Notes under the pieces: generated by a model | What the model was told of the DNA's origin: nothing | Database searches by the model: none | Seen by the model: the letters and a program-made list of their open reading frames with translations, nothing else | Assembly: GCA_963921255.3 (NCBI GenBank) | Contig: CAWUEW020000001.1 | Coordinates: 1,167,372 to 1,231,371, forward strand | Length of the DNA stretch: 64,000 nt | Direction: 5' to 3' | From: JANSYL01 sp963921255 | Lineage (GTDB): Bacteria; Pseudomonadota; Alphaproteobacteria; Rhodobacterales; Rhodobacteraceae | Translations under genes and position numbers: made by a program | In this document: one piece after another, positions 1-9,235 of the stretch | Layout of the letters: every line of letters begins with the position of its first letter | Numbering within the stretch: the first letter of the stretch is position 1

Positions 1-61
1 CGCAGGGTGAACCCGTAGGGTGTGCGCGATCCCTTCCCCAGACCAAAGGTGAGACCCCCCC

Positions 62-307
62 ATGCCCCAACGCCTGCATCTTGTCTTCGGCGGAGAGCTT
101 GTCGATCCGCAGCGCAACGAATTCCGCGACATTGACGATATCCACATCGTCGGCATGTTCCCGGACTACGACACTGCCTACAACGCCTGGAAAGCCGAGG
201 CACAACGCACCGTCGACAACGCGCACATGCGCTACTTCATTGCCCATCTTCACCGCCTTCGGGACGAAGAAACGGCCGCCTCCGCCACCGAAGAGCTTGG
301 AGACTAA
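62..307 (+). CDS. DUF4170 domain protein
   Basis: Small 81-residue cytoplasmic protein that I recognise as the DUF4170 family of alphaproteobacteria; its biochemical role is unknown. It is rich in charged and aromatic residues, with a conserved-looking core WKAEAQRTVDNAHMRYF and no signal peptide or membrane segment. The ATG has an AAAGGTGAG ribosome site about seven bases upstream. The stop lies 9 bases before waaA, so the two are almost certainly co-transcribed with lpxK. That placement suggests, as inference only, a link to envelope or lipid A metabolism. The 61 bases upstream belong to no complete gene. Confidence 0.85.
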   Translation: MPQRLHLVFGGELVDPQRNEFRDIDDIHIVGMFPDYDTAYNAWKAEAQRTVDNAHMRYFIAHLHRLRDEETAASATEELGD

Positions 308-316
308 GTTCCTCTG

Positions 317-1612
317 ATGCCCCGTTCCTTTGCCCTTGGTGCCTATCTGGCGTGGTCCGCACGCGGTGGGCAGCGGTACGCCGAACGCAAACTGACCGAG
401 CGTTTGGGCCTGGGCAAGGAAGATGCCGCGCGGCTGGATGAACGGCGCGGCATCGCCAGCCAATCGCGCCCCGCCGGGCCGCTGATCTGGTTTCATGCGG
501 CCAGCGTCGGGGAATCGCTTGCCCTGTTGGAGCTGATCCGGCGCCTCTTGGACGAACGCCCGGACCTGCACGTGCTGGTGACCACGGGCACGGTATCGTC
601 CGCCGGCGTGATGGCCGACCGTTTGCCCGACCGCGCCATCCATCAGTTCATCCCGCTGGACGCGCGTACCTTTGTCCGGCGGTTTCTGGACCACTGGCAA
701 CCGGATGTGGCGATCTGGACGGAAAGCGAATTGTGGCCGAGCCTGATTTGCGAGACCCACGCACGCGGCAAGCCGATGCTGATCGTCAACGCGCGGATGT
801 CCAAGGCCAGCCACGACAAATGGCGCTTTTTGCGCCGGATGGCCCGCAGCCTGTTGAGCCGATTTGACTATGCCCTGGTGCAGGATGACCTGACCGAGAT
901 CTACTTGCGGCGACTTGGGTTTCCCCCGGAAAAGATGGAAGTGACCGGCACCCTGAAGGAAGGGGCCGCGGCGCTCCCGGCGAATGACAGCGACCTGACT
1001 CAAATGCGGGATGCGCTCGGCGGCCGCCCCGTCTGGCTGGCGGCGTCGACCCATCCGGGAGAGGAAGACAAGGTGCTTGCGGCCCATCGCATCGCGGTGC
1101 GCGCGAATCCGCGGCTCCTGCTGGTTTTGGTTCCGCGCCACGCCGAACGGGGCGATGCCCTGGCCGAAACCCTGCATACCGAGGGGTGGGCGTTCAACCG
1201 CCGGTCGGCAGGCGAGACCCCGGATCGCGAGGCACAGGTGTATTTGGCCGACACGATGGGCGAACTTGGCCTATGGTATCGATTGGCCCCCATCAGCTTT
1301 GTCGGTGGGTCCTGGGAACCGATTGGCGGCCACAACCCGTTTGAACCGGCGGCATTGGGCTCTGCCATCCTGCATGGTCCCTACGTGACGAACTTCGTTG
1401 ATATCTACCAGCGTCTGTCCGAAGCACGCGCGGCACGCCTTGTGTCATCCCCCGAGTCGTTGGCTGAAGCCGTCAACGAACTTCAATCGCCCGACCGTGC
1501 AGCTGCCATGGCCCATGCCGCGTGGGAGGTGGTGTCGTCCGGTGCGGATGTGACGGACCTGACCGTTGATGTGGTCCTGGAGCATCTCAGCCGGAGCGAG
1601 GCGTCGGGCTGA
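317..1612 (+). CDS. waaA: 3-deoxy-D-manno-octulosonic acid transferase
   Basis: Kdo transferase (GT30 family) that moves Kdo from CMP-Kdo onto the lipid IVA precursor at the inner face of the cytoplasmic membrane. The 431 residues fit the family length. The N-terminal glycosyltransferase domain has the LIWFHAASVGESLALLEL motif near residue 55. The C-terminal half has the FVGGSWEPIGGHNPFEP motif near residue 335, which is typical of WaaA. The N-terminus is mildly hydrophobic. The stop overlaps the lpxK ATG as TGATG, indicating translational coupling. Expected product of the locus: Kdo-lipid A. Confidence 0.96.
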   Translation: MPRSFALGAYLAWSARGGQRYAERKLTERLGLGKEDAARLDERRGIASQSRPAGPLIWFHAASVGESLALLELIRRLLDERPDLHVLVTTGTVSSAGVMADRLPDRAIHQFIPLDARTFVRRFLDHWQPDVAIWTESELWPSLICETHARGKPMLIVNARMSKASHDKWRFLRRMARSLLSRFDYALVQDDLTEIYLRRLGFPPEKMEVTGTLKEGAAALPANDSDLTQMRDALGGRPVWLAASTHPGEEDKVLAAHRIAVRANPRLLLVLVPRHAERGDALAETLHTEGWAFNRRSAGETPDREAQVYLADTMGELGLWYRLAPISFVGGSWEPIGGHNPFEPAALGSAILHGPYVTNFVDIYQRLSEARAARLVSSPESLAEAVNELQSPDRAAAMAHAAWEVVSSGADVTDLTVDVVLEHLSRSEASG

Positions 1613-2598
1613 TGCGCGCGCCGCTGTTCTGGGATCAGGACCCGGGCCTTCTGTCGGCCCTGCTGTCCCCTTTGGGCGCGCTTTATGCCGCCGGGACAGC
1701 GCGGCGCCTGCGCACCGGCCTGCGGGAGCGTCTTGCCGTTCCCGTGATCTGCGTCGGCAACCTTACGGCAGGCGGCACGGGGAAGACCCCGACGGCCATC
1801 ACCCTTGCCCAACGCCTGATCTCGCGCGGCCGGGTCCCGCACGCCATCACGCGCGGATACGGCGGATCGCTGGACGGCCCGATCCAGGTCGACCCGATCG
1901 AACACAAGGCAGATGAAACCGGTGATGAGGCCCTTTTGCTGGCAGCCTTCCTGCCCACATGGGTCGCCAAAGACCGTGCTGCGGGCGCACGTGCGGCGGT
2001 GGCGGGTGGTGCGGATGTTCTGATCCTTGACGACGGGTTTCAGAACCCGAGCCTGGCCTACGATCTGTCGATCGTTGTTGTGGATGCACAGCGCGGGTTT
2101 GGAAACGGCCGCGTCATCCCTGCCGGGCCGCTGCGCGAGCCGGTTGCCACCGGCATGACCCGGGCTGACCTGCTGCTCTCGATCGGCACGGACGCAGCGC
2201 AATCCCGCTTCGACGACCGGTGGGGGCACGTCGCCCACGTGCCCCGTGCAGTGGGCCACCTTGCGTCGTTGCCGACTGGACTTCCGTTGGCGGGCCTGCC
2301 GGTTCTGGCCTTTGCCGGCATCGGATACCCGCAAAAGTTCTTCGCGACGCTCGAAGCAATGGGGGCCGATCTGCGGGCCACGCATGCCCTGGCGGATCAC
2401 CAGCCGTTGACCGAAGTGCTGATGGGGCGCCTTGCACGCGAGGCAAAGTCACTCGGCGCCCAGATGGTCACCACGGAAAAAGACGCGGTGCGCCTGCCTG
2501 CGGAGATGCGCCAACGGGTCATGACCGTGCCGGTCCGGCTGGAGATCGACGATTGGTCCACGATCGACGCCGCATTGGACCGGGTGTTGGCCCCCTAG
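1612..2598 (+). CDS. lpxK: tetraacyldisaccharide 4'-kinase
   Basis: Lipid A 4'-kinase, which phosphorylates the tetraacyldisaccharide-1-phosphate to lipid IVA at the membrane. The P-loop GNLTAGGTGKTP is near residue 46, preceded by a hydrophobic N-terminal patch that docks to membrane. LDDGFQNPSL near residue 138 and TTEKDAVRLP near residue 285 are LpxK signatures. Its 328 residues match the family. The start is fixed by the overlap with waaA. The 3' end overlaps the opposing CoA-transferase gene by four bases, so the two units are convergent with no room for a separate terminator. Confidence 0.96.
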   Translation: MRAPLFWDQDPGLLSALLSPLGALYAAGTARRLRTGLRERLAVPVICVGNLTAGGTGKTPTAITLAQRLISRGRVPHAITRGYGGSLDGPIQVDPIEHKADETGDEALLLAAFLPTWVAKDRAAGARAAVAGGADVLILDDGFQNPSLAYDLSIVVVDAQRGFGNGRVIPAGPLREPVATGMTRADLLLSIGTDAAQSRFDDRWGHVAHVPRAVGHLASLPTGLPLAGLPVLAFAGIGYPQKFFATLEAMGADLRATHALADHQPLTEVLMGRLAREAKSLGAQMVTTEKDAVRLPAEMRQRVMTVPVRLEIDDWSTIDAALDRVLAP

Positions 2599-3740
2599 TC
2601 CGGCGCCTCCGACCACCCGACCAGATCGTCATCTTCGCCGAGTTTCGGGGCGGGTCGGTTCAAGGCAACCTCGGCATCCGAAAACCGATAAGGCGGGCGC
2701 ACGCCCGGCACACCGCCCAGGTCGACGCGCATGCCGCGCGCCCGAACCTGCGGATCATCGAACACTTCGGCCAGGTCGTTGATTGAACCTGCCGGCACAC
2801 CCTCGGCTTCGCACGCGGCCAACAGATCCGCCTTGCTGCGGGTGAGGGTCGCCTCGGTCAAACGGCGGGTCATCTCGTCACGATTGGCGATCCGGTCGGC
2901 ATTGGTCCGAAACGCGGGCGCGTCGGCCATATCCTCAAGTCCAAGCAAGCCGCACAAGCGCTGGTATTGCGGGTCGTTTCCCGTGGCGATGATGATCCAC
3001 CCGTCCGCACAATCGAACACCTGGTAGGGGGTCAGGTTCTGATGCGCGTTGCCAATGCGGGCTGGCGCGACACCGGTTGTCAGGTAGTTCATCGCCTGAT
3101 TGGCCATGAACGCGGTCGCGACGTCCAACAGGCTCATATCGATGTGTTGGCCCTGTCCCGTTTGATCGCGCAGACGCAGCGCCGCCAGGATCGCGTTGAC
3201 CGAGTACAGGCCGGTCAGGATGTCGGTGACCGCCACACCCACCTTCTGCGGCTGGCCTTCCGGCGCCCCCGTGACGGACATGATGCCGCTCATCCCTTGG
3301 ATGATGTAGTCATACCCGGCGCGATGGGCGTAGGGGCCGTCCTGGCCGAAGCCAGTGATCGAGCAATAGATCAGCCCCGGATTAATCGCGCGCAGGCTGT
3401 CGTAGTCGAGCCCATATTTCGCAAGGCCACCAAGCTTGAAGTTTTCGATCAGGACATCCGCGTCCGCCGCCAGCGCCCGCACGCGGGCCTGCCCTTCCTC
3501 GGTTCGGAAATCGGCGGTGATCGACTTTTTGCCACGGTTGCAGCTGTGGAAATAGGCCGCCGCGCGGTCGTCGTCCCGGTCAACAAACGGGGGGCCCCAT
3601 CGGCGGGTATCGTCCCCGCCGGGTGCCTCGACCTTGATCACCTCTGCGCCAAGGTCCGCCAAGTTTTGACCGGCCCAAGGGCCGGCCAGAATACGTGCAA
3701 GTTCGAGGACACGAAGGCCCTTGAGCGGGGCCGTCGTCAT
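2595..3740 (-). CDS. CaiB/BaiF family CoA-transferase
   Basis: Class III CoA-transferase that moves CoA between carboxylic acids through an aspartyl-CoA thioester. N-terminal ARILAGPWAGQNLADLGAEV and KVEAPGGDDTRRWGPP are typical family motifs. The probable catalytic aspartate is in GQGQHIDMSLLDV near residue 168. Length 381 is normal for the family. The substrate cannot be read from sequence. Its ATG overlaps the stop of the upstream DsbA-like gene (ATGA), so they share a transcript, although no biochemical link is obvious. Confidence 0.92.
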   Translation of the reverse strand: MTTAPLKGLRVLELARILAGPWAGQNLADLGAEVIKVEAPGGDDTRRWGPPFVDRDDDRAAAYFHSCNRGKKSITADFRTEEGQARVRALAADADVLIENFKLGGLAKYGLDYDSLRAINPGLIYCSITGFGQDGPYAHRAGYDYIIQGMSGIMSVTGAPEGQPQKVGVAVTDILTGLYSVNAILAALRLRDQTGQGQHIDMSLLDVATAFMANQAMNYLTTGVAPARIGNAHQNLTPYQVFDCADGWIIIATGNDPQYQRLCGLLGLEDMADAPAFRTNADRIANRDEMTRRLTEATLTRSKADLLAACEAEGVPAGSINDLAEVFDDPQVRARGMRVDLGGVPGVRPPYRFSDAEVALNRPAPKLGEDDDLVGWSEAPD

Positions 3741-4414
3741 TGCGCGGCAGCGATCCGTGCGTCGAGGATCTCGGAGAAATCGCCGTAGCTCATGTTCGAG
3801 TAAAGCTCGCCATCAATGACAAAGGACGGTGTCCCGCTGATATCGTGCACCTGACGGTTCGCCTCGTAGGTGTCGATCATGGCTTGCGCCATGTTGGCGT
3901 CTGTCATGCAGGTATCGAGTTGATCGTTAGACATGCCGGCCATCCGGCCGATGCGGCGCAGGTTCTCGGCAATCTCACCGGGGGAGCCTTGCGTCCATTG
4001 GGCCTGCTGCGCGTAGATCATGTCGACCACCCCGAAATACCGCTCGGGTCCGGCGCAGCGGGCCACCATCGCGGCCCAAAGGCCGTAGCGGTCGAAATAC
4101 ACCTCGCGGCTGACGAACCGGACATGGCCGGGGTCGATATAGGCCTCTTTGATCTGCGGCAGGACGACTTCGTGGAACCGGCGGCAATGCGGGCAGGTGA
4201 AGGAGGCATATTCGATGACCTCGACCGGCGCGTTCGGGTCGCCGATCACCATCTCCAGAACTTCTGGAGTACCCGTCGCCTCGGTTGCCGTTTGTGCATG
4301 CGCCGCACCCACCGGCATCAATGGCAGAGTTTCAGCGCGCGGACGCAACATCATCGCGCCCCCGATAGCGACAAATCCGGCACCTGCGCCCATCATCAGG
4401 GTTCTACGGTCCAT
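3737..4414 (-). CDS. DsbA-family thiol:disulfide oxidoreductase
   Basis: Exported thioredoxin-fold protein expected to oxidise or isomerise cysteines in the periplasm. The N-terminus (DRRTLMMGAGAGFVAIGGAM) looks like a Tat or Sec signal. The active site is CPHC near residue 75, and the cis-proline loop GTPSFVIDG is near residue 193. Two further cysteines (in VARCAGP and LDTCMTD) resemble the extra pair of some alphaproteobacterial DsbA proteins of the thioredoxin_4 type. It is upstream of and overlaps the CoA-transferase, and lies 11 bases downstream of dciA on the same strand. Confidence 0.92.
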   Translation of the reverse strand: MDRRTLMMGAGAGFVAIGGAMMLRPRAETLPLMPVGAAHAQTATEATGTPEVLEMVIGDPNAPVEVIEYASFTCPHCRRFHEVVLPQIKEAYIDPGHVRFVSREVYFDRYGLWAAMVARCAGPERYFGVVDMIYAQQAQWTQGSPGEIAENLRRIGRMAGMSNDQLDTCMTDANMAQAMIDTYEANRQVHDISGTPSFVIDGELYSNMSYGDFSEILDARIAAAQ

Positions 4415-4425
4415 GCTCTTGCTCC

Positions 4426-4941
4426 TTACGAATTTCGCGGGGTTGTTACATTTCGGGCCAGGCGTGCAAGCGCGTCGCGCAACCCTTCATCTTCTATCTC
4501 TTCAATCTCGGTCATCGCGCGGTCCAGTTTCGCCCGATCTGGTTGGCGCGGTTGGGCGGGCTGTTCCTGAAACGCTACCTTTCCGTCCGAGAACCCGACC
4601 GGCGCCGTTTGCGTGATATGGACCCGACTGACGGCGCGGTAGCCGTAGCAGGCGTTCACCTTCTCCACCAGTCGGTCTTTTTGCATCTCGAGCACCGGGG
4701 CGTTCCCGCCCGTCGTCAGAACAACCAACGTGCCACCAAAACCGCGCCCGTGTGTGATTTCCACGGGGCGCGCGATCCCGGCAATGTCCTGTCCCACGAT
4801 CTCGGCCCAATGGGTCAACAGCTTGGCGTCGGCAAAGCCCCGTTTCTCGGCAGGCCCCTTCAAATCCCCCGCCAAGAGCGTCGCAGCGGCCTCGAAGCCG
4901 CGCTTTCTGCGCTTGGGTGTTTCTGACGGGGCGCGAGTCAT
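4426..4941 (-). CDS. dciA: DUF721/DciA-family protein
   Basis: DciA-like protein (DUF721), the family that loads the replicative helicase DnaB in bacteria lacking DnaC. The basic N-terminus (TPKRRKRGFEAAATLL) precedes the DUF721 core LLTHWAEIVGQDIAGIARPVEI. The C-terminal region is acidic and charged. I chose the ATG that follows a GAAAGG site; a second ATG 18 bases upstream and a TTG 27 bases upstream are alternatives. It is divergent from mutY, with about 80 bases between the starts. The helicase-loading role is known for the family, not shown here. Confidence 0.85.
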   Translation of the reverse strand: MTRAPSETPKRRKRGFEAAATLLAGDLKGPAEKRGFADAKLLTHWAEIVGQDIAGIARPVEITHGRGFGGTLVVLTTGGNAPVLEMQKDRLVEKVNACYGYRAVSRVHITQTAPVGFSDGKVAFQEQPAQPRQPDRAKLDRAMTEIEEIEDEGLRDALARLARNVTTPRNS

Positions 4942-5023
4942 GCCTTGCCTTTCGATCATCGGCGTCAATCTATGCGTTCACCGGGTGCTAACCAATAACA
5001 TCTACGTGGGGAGCGTGGAAAAC

Positions 5024-6085
5024 ATGCCAGAGGTTCAGATCAGCCCTGCCCTTTTCCCTTGGTATGACCGCCACGCGCGCGATCTGCCGTGGCGGGTCAG
5101 CCCTGCGGATCTGGCCCGTGGTGTCCGACCAGACCCCTACCGTGTCTGGTTGTCCGAAATCATGCTGCAGCAAACGACCGTTGCCGCCGTGCGGGATTAC
5201 TTCCTGAAGTTTACGACACGTTGGCCGACGGTCTCGGATCTTGCGGCGGCAGAGGATGCCGATGTGATGGCCGCCTGGGCCGGGCTTGGGTACTACGCGC
5301 GGGCGCGGAACCTTCTGAAATGCGCACGCGTCATTGCGCAGGATCACGGCGGCGTCTTTCCAAGGACCGAAACCGCGCTGCGCGACCTGCCGGGGATCGG
5401 CCCCTACACGGCGGCCGCGATCGCCGCCATCGCCTTCGACAAAGCGGCGGCCGTGATGGACGGGAATGTCGAGCGCGTGCTGGCGCGGGTGTTTTCCGTC
5501 CAGACCCCCTTGCCCACCGCCAAGCCCGAGCTGAAGGCCCTCGCCGAGGCCCAAACGCCACAAGTGCGACCCGGATGTTACGCCCAGGCCGTCATGGATC
5601 TTGGCGCAACGATCTGCACGCCCAAATCCCCAGCCTGCGGGATCTGCCCGTTGATGTCGGCCTGTGCGGCGCGCGCGCAGGGCATCGCGGCGGACCTTCC
5701 GCGCAAATTGCCAAAGAAACCCAAGCCAACCCGCCATGGCATCGCCTATCTCGTCCAGCGGGCGGATGGCGCCTGGTTGCTGGAAACGCGGCCCGAAAAG
5801 GGGCTTTTGGGAGGGATGCTCGGTTGGCCCGGGACGGATTGGACGGAGGACACACCAACAGACGTGCCGCCCCTGAATGCAGACTGGTACGACCCCGGCG
5901 TCGACGTGCGCCACACATTCACGCATTTCCATCTGCGTCTGGACCTTCGCCTTGCCCGGGTAGGCCTGGCCGCGACACCCGATCGAGGAACCTTTGTGGA
6001 CCGCGCCGCCTTTCGCCCCGACGATCTTCCAACCGTCATGCGCAAAGCCTTTGACGTCACGAGAGGGGCCTGGCCTGAGGATTGA
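5024..6085 (+). CDS. mutY: A/G-specific adenine glycosylase
   Basis: DNA repair glycosylase that removes adenine mispaired with 8-oxoguanine. The helix-hairpin-helix core LRDLPGIGPYTAAAIAAIAF (residues ~110-129) is followed by the catalytic-type aspartate in VMDGNVERVL. A four-cysteine [4Fe-4S] cluster is in CTPKSPACGICPLMSAC. A C-terminal NUDIX-like MutT domain recognises 8-oxoG. The frame stays open far upstream, but that part runs antisense through dciA, so the MPEVQ start is preferred; it gives 353 residues, normal for MutY. Divergent from dciA. Confidence 0.95.
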   Translation: MPEVQISPALFPWYDRHARDLPWRVSPADLARGVRPDPYRVWLSEIMLQQTTVAAVRDYFLKFTTRWPTVSDLAAAEDADVMAAWAGLGYYARARNLLKCARVIAQDHGGVFPRTETALRDLPGIGPYTAAAIAAIAFDKAAAVMDGNVERVLARVFSVQTPLPTAKPELKALAEAQTPQVRPGCYAQAVMDLGATICTPKSPACGICPLMSACAARAQGIAADLPRKLPKKPKPTRHGIAYLVQRADGAWLLETRPEKGLLGGMLGWPGTDWTEDTPTDVPPLNADWYDPGVDVRHTFTHFHLRLDLRLARVGLAATPDRGTFVDRAAFRPDDLPTVMRKAFDVTRGAWPED

Positions 6086-6141
6086 CGCACTATGCGTTTA
6101 CCCTGATTCTAAGACACGGAACGGGAAAACGGAGACCGGCC

Positions 6142-7275
6142 ATGATCCCCGCCACACAAGTGGCCCGCCTACAGAATGCGCTGCCCTTCTGGCTGTCGCT
6201 GTTGCTGATCCCGCTGATCGTCTTCGTCGCGGGCATGGGCGGCTGGTGGCTGGTGCTTGTGCCGCTCAGCACCTGGGCCCTGTTCACGCTGTTGGATGCG
6301 GTGACCGGTCTGAACCTTGAGAATGCCGATCTCGGCACGGATGAGGATCACCTGTTCTGGTACCGGCTTGTCACCCTGCTTTGGTTTCCCCTGCAGTTCG
6401 CGGTGATCTTTGGGATGATTGGCTACGCGACTCAGGCCGACCACCTGAGCGGTGTGGAAAAATGGGGCCTGTTCTTTGGGGTCGGTGTTTTGTCGGGGAC
6501 GATTGGCATCAACTATTCGCATGAGTTGATGCACCAGAAATCCAAGTTGGAGCGCTGGTTGGGCGATTTGCTGTTGGCCTCGGTGCTGTATTCACACTTC
6601 CGGTCCGAACATCTGTTGGTTCACCACCGCTATGTCGGCACCAACCGCGACCCGGTGACCGCCCGCTACAACGAGGGCTTTCATCGCTTTTTCCCGCGCG
6701 TCCTGCGTCAATCCCTTGCGTCGGCCCTGAAGGCCGAAGCCGCGATGCTGGCGCGCAAGGGCACGTCGGCGTGGTCCCTTTCCAACCCGTTTTGGCGGTA
6801 TGCCGCCTTGGAAGGCGGCATGGTTGCCCTTGCCGCGGTGATCGGCGGTTGGGAGGGTGTGGTCCTGTTCGCGGTGCAGGCCTTCACGGCAATCTGGCAA
6901 TTGGAGCTCACCAATTATGTCGAGCACTACGGGCTGACGCGGCGGCATCTGGGTGACGGCAAGTACGAGCATGTCCTGCCCCGGCACTCCTGGAATGCCG
7001 CCCACAAGGCATCGAACTGGCTTTTGATCAATCTGCAGCGCCATTCCGACCACCACTACAAACCCGACCGTCGTTTTCCGCTTTTGCAGAACTACACCGA
7101 GGACGACGCACCACAGCTGCCCTTCGGGTATCCGGTCATGACCGCCGCCGCGATGATCCCGCCTCTGTGGAAGCGGGTCATGAACCCGCGGGTCAAAGCA
7201 TGGCGACGACAGCACTATTCCGACATTGATGACTGGCACCCGTACAACAAGGGCCTGAACCCCGCGCCGCGATAG
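6142..7275 (+). CDS. alkB: AlkB-type alkane/fatty-acid-like monooxygenase
   Basis: Integral-membrane non-haem di-iron monooxygenase of the AlkB family, which hydroxylates terminal methyl groups. Histidine boxes are visible: HELMH (127-131), HLLVHH (157-162) and RHSDHH near residue 315, plus the AlkB signature NYVEHYGLTRR. Hydrophobic segments at about 15-35, 38-55, 75-95, 105-122 and 215-235 give the expected membrane topology. I chose the ATG after GGAGACC rather than an upstream TTG, giving 377 residues. It lies 56 bases after mutY. No rubredoxin or rubredoxin reductase is next to it, so electron donors must be encoded elsewhere. Substrate chain length cannot be read. Confidence 0.88.
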   Translation: MIPATQVARLQNALPFWLSLLLIPLIVFVAGMGGWWLVLVPLSTWALFTLLDAVTGLNLENADLGTDEDHLFWYRLVTLLWFPLQFAVIFGMIGYATQADHLSGVEKWGLFFGVGVLSGTIGINYSHELMHQKSKLERWLGDLLLASVLYSHFRSEHLLVHHRYVGTNRDPVTARYNEGFHRFFPRVLRQSLASALKAEAAMLARKGTSAWSLSNPFWRYAALEGGMVALAAVIGGWEGVVLFAVQAFTAIWQLELTNYVEHYGLTRRHLGDGKYEHVLPRHSWNAAHKASNWLLINLQRHSDHHYKPDRRFPLLQNYTEDDAPQLPFGYPVMTAAAMIPPLWKRVMNPRVKAWRRQHYSDIDDWHPYNKGLNPAPR

Positions 7276-7302
7276 GCCCCGGCCCCCGGTTCACGCAATC
7301 CA

Positions 7303-7938
7303 TCAGCGCTGAATGGCGGGCGTCTTGTGAATATGCAGGCCGTCTTCCGCCGCCGTCACCAGATAGTGACCAACATCCGCGCGACTGATCAGCCCCTGGC
7401 GCCAAGTGTCCGGCTCGACCAACACCTGGTACTTTCCGGTGCGTTCTGTGTTCGTCAGGATGCCGGGCCGCGCGATGGTCCAATCGAGGCTGCTGCCCCT
7501 GATCAACTCTTCCTGAATGGCCTTGTCGGAATAGGCGCGCCCCAGAAACACGTTTCGCGCAATCTTTTCCGGGAAGGACAGGAACGAATAGCTGTCCCCG
7601 GCGCCGAACCCCGTCACCGCGATCAGGCGTTTGATCCCCGCGTCTTCCATCGCAGGAAGCAGCGCCTGGGTCGCGCTGGAGAACAGCGTCGTGACATTCA
7701 AAACCCGGATGTCGCGCGGCACACCAAGGCAAAGGATCACGGCATCTACGCCAGCAATCGCTTTGGCAAGGTCTGCCGGGTCGGTCGCGTCACCCGGCAG
7801 CTTCTCCAGGTTCGGAGCTTCAAGGTCCACGCTGTCGATGGTGCGGGCCATGGCGCGCACGTCGTGTCCCCGCTCGACCGCGTAGATCATCGTCTCTTTG
7901 CCGATGCCTTTGCTGGCCCCAATGATGCTGAGTTTCAT
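7303..7938 (-). CDS. NAD(P)-binding atypical SDR protein
   Basis: Rossmann-fold protein of the NAD(P)H-binding/NmrA-like atypical SDR group. The nucleotide-binding glycine motif IIGASKGIGKETMIYAV starts at residue 5. The length of 211 residues and the lack of a clear YxxxK suggest a sensor-like or quinone-reductase-like member rather than a classical dehydrogenase. A strong AAAGGAGA ribosome site precedes the ATG. It is the last gene of a probable tetR-bicupin-SDR operon on the minus strand, 56 bases after the bicupin. The substrate is unknown. Confidence 0.82.
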   Translation of the reverse strand: MKLSIIGASKGIGKETMIYAVERGHDVRAMARTIDSVDLEAPNLEKLPGDATDPADLAKAIAGVDAVILCLGVPRDIRVLNVTTLFSSATQALLPAMEDAGIKRLIAVTGFGAGDSYSFLSFPEKIARNVFLGRAYSDKAIQEELIRGSSLDWTIARPGILTNTERTGKYQVLVEPDTWRQGLISRADVGHYLVTAAEDGLHIHKTPAIQR

Positions 7939-7994
7939 CGCGCGTCTCCTTTCACCAGAAAGATAAACACGCGCAATGAAACGATCACATGACC

Positions 7995-8666
7995 TTATGC
8001 CGCGGCGGCAAAGGGAAGATGGCCGGTCTTCACATAAATCAGCGCCCCGTCGTCCGCCCGCGGACTGTGGCGGGAGAGGTGCGGGCTGCGGATCCAGGTC
8101 CCGGCGGGATAGTCGCCATGCTCATCCTGGAACGTGCCTTCGAGCACGAAAATTTCTTCACCGCCCCAATGACTATGCTCACCGAGTTTTGTGCCCGGCG
8201 CCCACCGGACGAGGGCGACGTTTTCACCGGGTACGCTGTGCAGCGGCAGAACGGTCAATCCCGGAACTTGTCCCGGCAGAAACTGCGCCGTGTTGGTGTC
8301 GATGGCCTTCTGCTCGACATCTTCAGAGTCGAACTGGTGCAGCTTGACCAGTATGGTTGCACCCTCGGGTCCGATCCGGGGCGTATGGGCGGTGCCGATC
8401 GGATTGCGGACGTAAGTGCCTGCCGGATAGTCCGCGTGTTCGTCGGAAAAGACCCCGTCAAGCACCATGAATTCCTCGCCGCCGCCGTGGCTGTGGGCGT
8501 CGAACTGGCTGTTGGGCGCGAAACGCACGATCGTCGTGGCCCGGGCCACCTCATCGCCAATCCGGTCGAGCATCATACGTTCCACCCCACTCGCCGGAGA
8601 GGCGACCCAAGCGTAGTCGTCAGGCCGGATCACGACCCGTTGGGAGAAATCAGCGTTCAGATTCAT
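7995..8666 (-). CDS. ChrR-like double-cupin protein
   Basis: Two tandem cupin domains of the ChrR type. The repeat motifs HSHGGGEEFMVLDG (near 77) and HSHWGGEEIFVLEG (near 171) each carry two histidines and a glutamate fit to bind a metal such as zinc. Each is followed by a matching DYPAGT strand, so the protein looks like an internal duplication. ChrR cupins sense singlet oxygen or organic peroxides when joined to an anti-sigma domain. No anti-sigma domain is present here, so this may be a free sensor or an enzyme. The ATG overlaps the stop of the TetR gene. Confidence 0.85.
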   Translation of the reverse strand: MNLNADFSQRVVIRPDDYAWVASPASGVERMMLDRIGDEVARATTIVRFAPNSQFDAHSHGGGEEFMVLDGVFSDEHADYPAGTYVRNPIGTAHTPRIGPEGATILVKLHQFDSEDVEQKAIDTNTAQFLPGQVPGLTVLPLHSVPGENVALVRWAPGTKLGEHSHWGGEEIFVLEGTFQDEHGDYPAGTWIRSPHLSRHSPRADDGALIYVKTGHLPFAAAA

Positions 8667-9232
8667 GTCAGGTGCTCCGGCAAAAGGCGACGGCGCAAAA
8701 GGGCCGTCGCATGGTCATAGGTTTCAAGAGATTGCGCCGCGCGCGCGGCCAGTTGCGCGCCTTCGACCAAGGCAAAGGCATGGTGTGCCTCGAGGGCGGG
8801 ATCGGCTGTGTGGGCAATGGTGCCGTCGGCTTCGGCTTCACGGAACGCCTGCACCAGCCAGGACGTGATGTCGGCCTGGAACTTGGCCACCCGGTCTTTC
8901 ACGTCGTCGGGCAACGACGCGCGCGAAGCCGCAAAGGAGACGCACAGGCACAGGCTGCGCCCGCCCTCCAGCGCATCGCGATAAAGATCCAGAAAGGCGG
9001 CAAGGCGCACCGCCGCTCGCGCTCTATTGAACTGCGCCAACTCGGCCAGTGTTCGATCCGCGTAGCGGTCCATGACCGCAAGGGCCAAATCCCCTTTGGT
9101 CGGGAAATGATGGTGGACACTGGCCTTGCGAATATCCGCCCCTTTGGCGAGATCCGCAAAGCTGAACGCATCAAAACCCCGGCTGCGGGCCAGGTCTTCG
9201 GCATGGGTGAGGAGGTGGTGTTTCGTATCCAT
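8663..9232 (-). CDS. TetR/AcrR-family transcriptional regulator
   Basis: One-component repressor. The N-terminal helix-turn-helix is FSFADLAKGADIRKASVHHHFPTKGDLALAV (about residues 23-53). The C-terminal helical ligand domain contains CLCVSFAA, with two cysteines. The 189 residues are normal for TetR proteins. It is the first gene of an operon with the bicupin and the SDR protein. A near-perfect palindrome sits three bases upstream of the ATG, which suggests autorepression of the operon. The ligand is not predictable; cysteine-based sensing of electrophiles is possible but unproven. Confidence 0.92.
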   Translation of the reverse strand: MDTKHHLLTHAEDLARSRGFDAFSFADLAKGADIRKASVHHHFPTKGDLALAVMDRYADRTLAELAQFNRARAAVRLAAFLDLYRDALEGGRSLCLCVSFAASRASLPDDVKDRVAKFQADITSWLVQAFREAEADGTIAHTADPALEAHHAFALVEGAQLAARAAQSLETYDHATALLRRRLLPEHLT

Positions 9233-9235
9233 GGC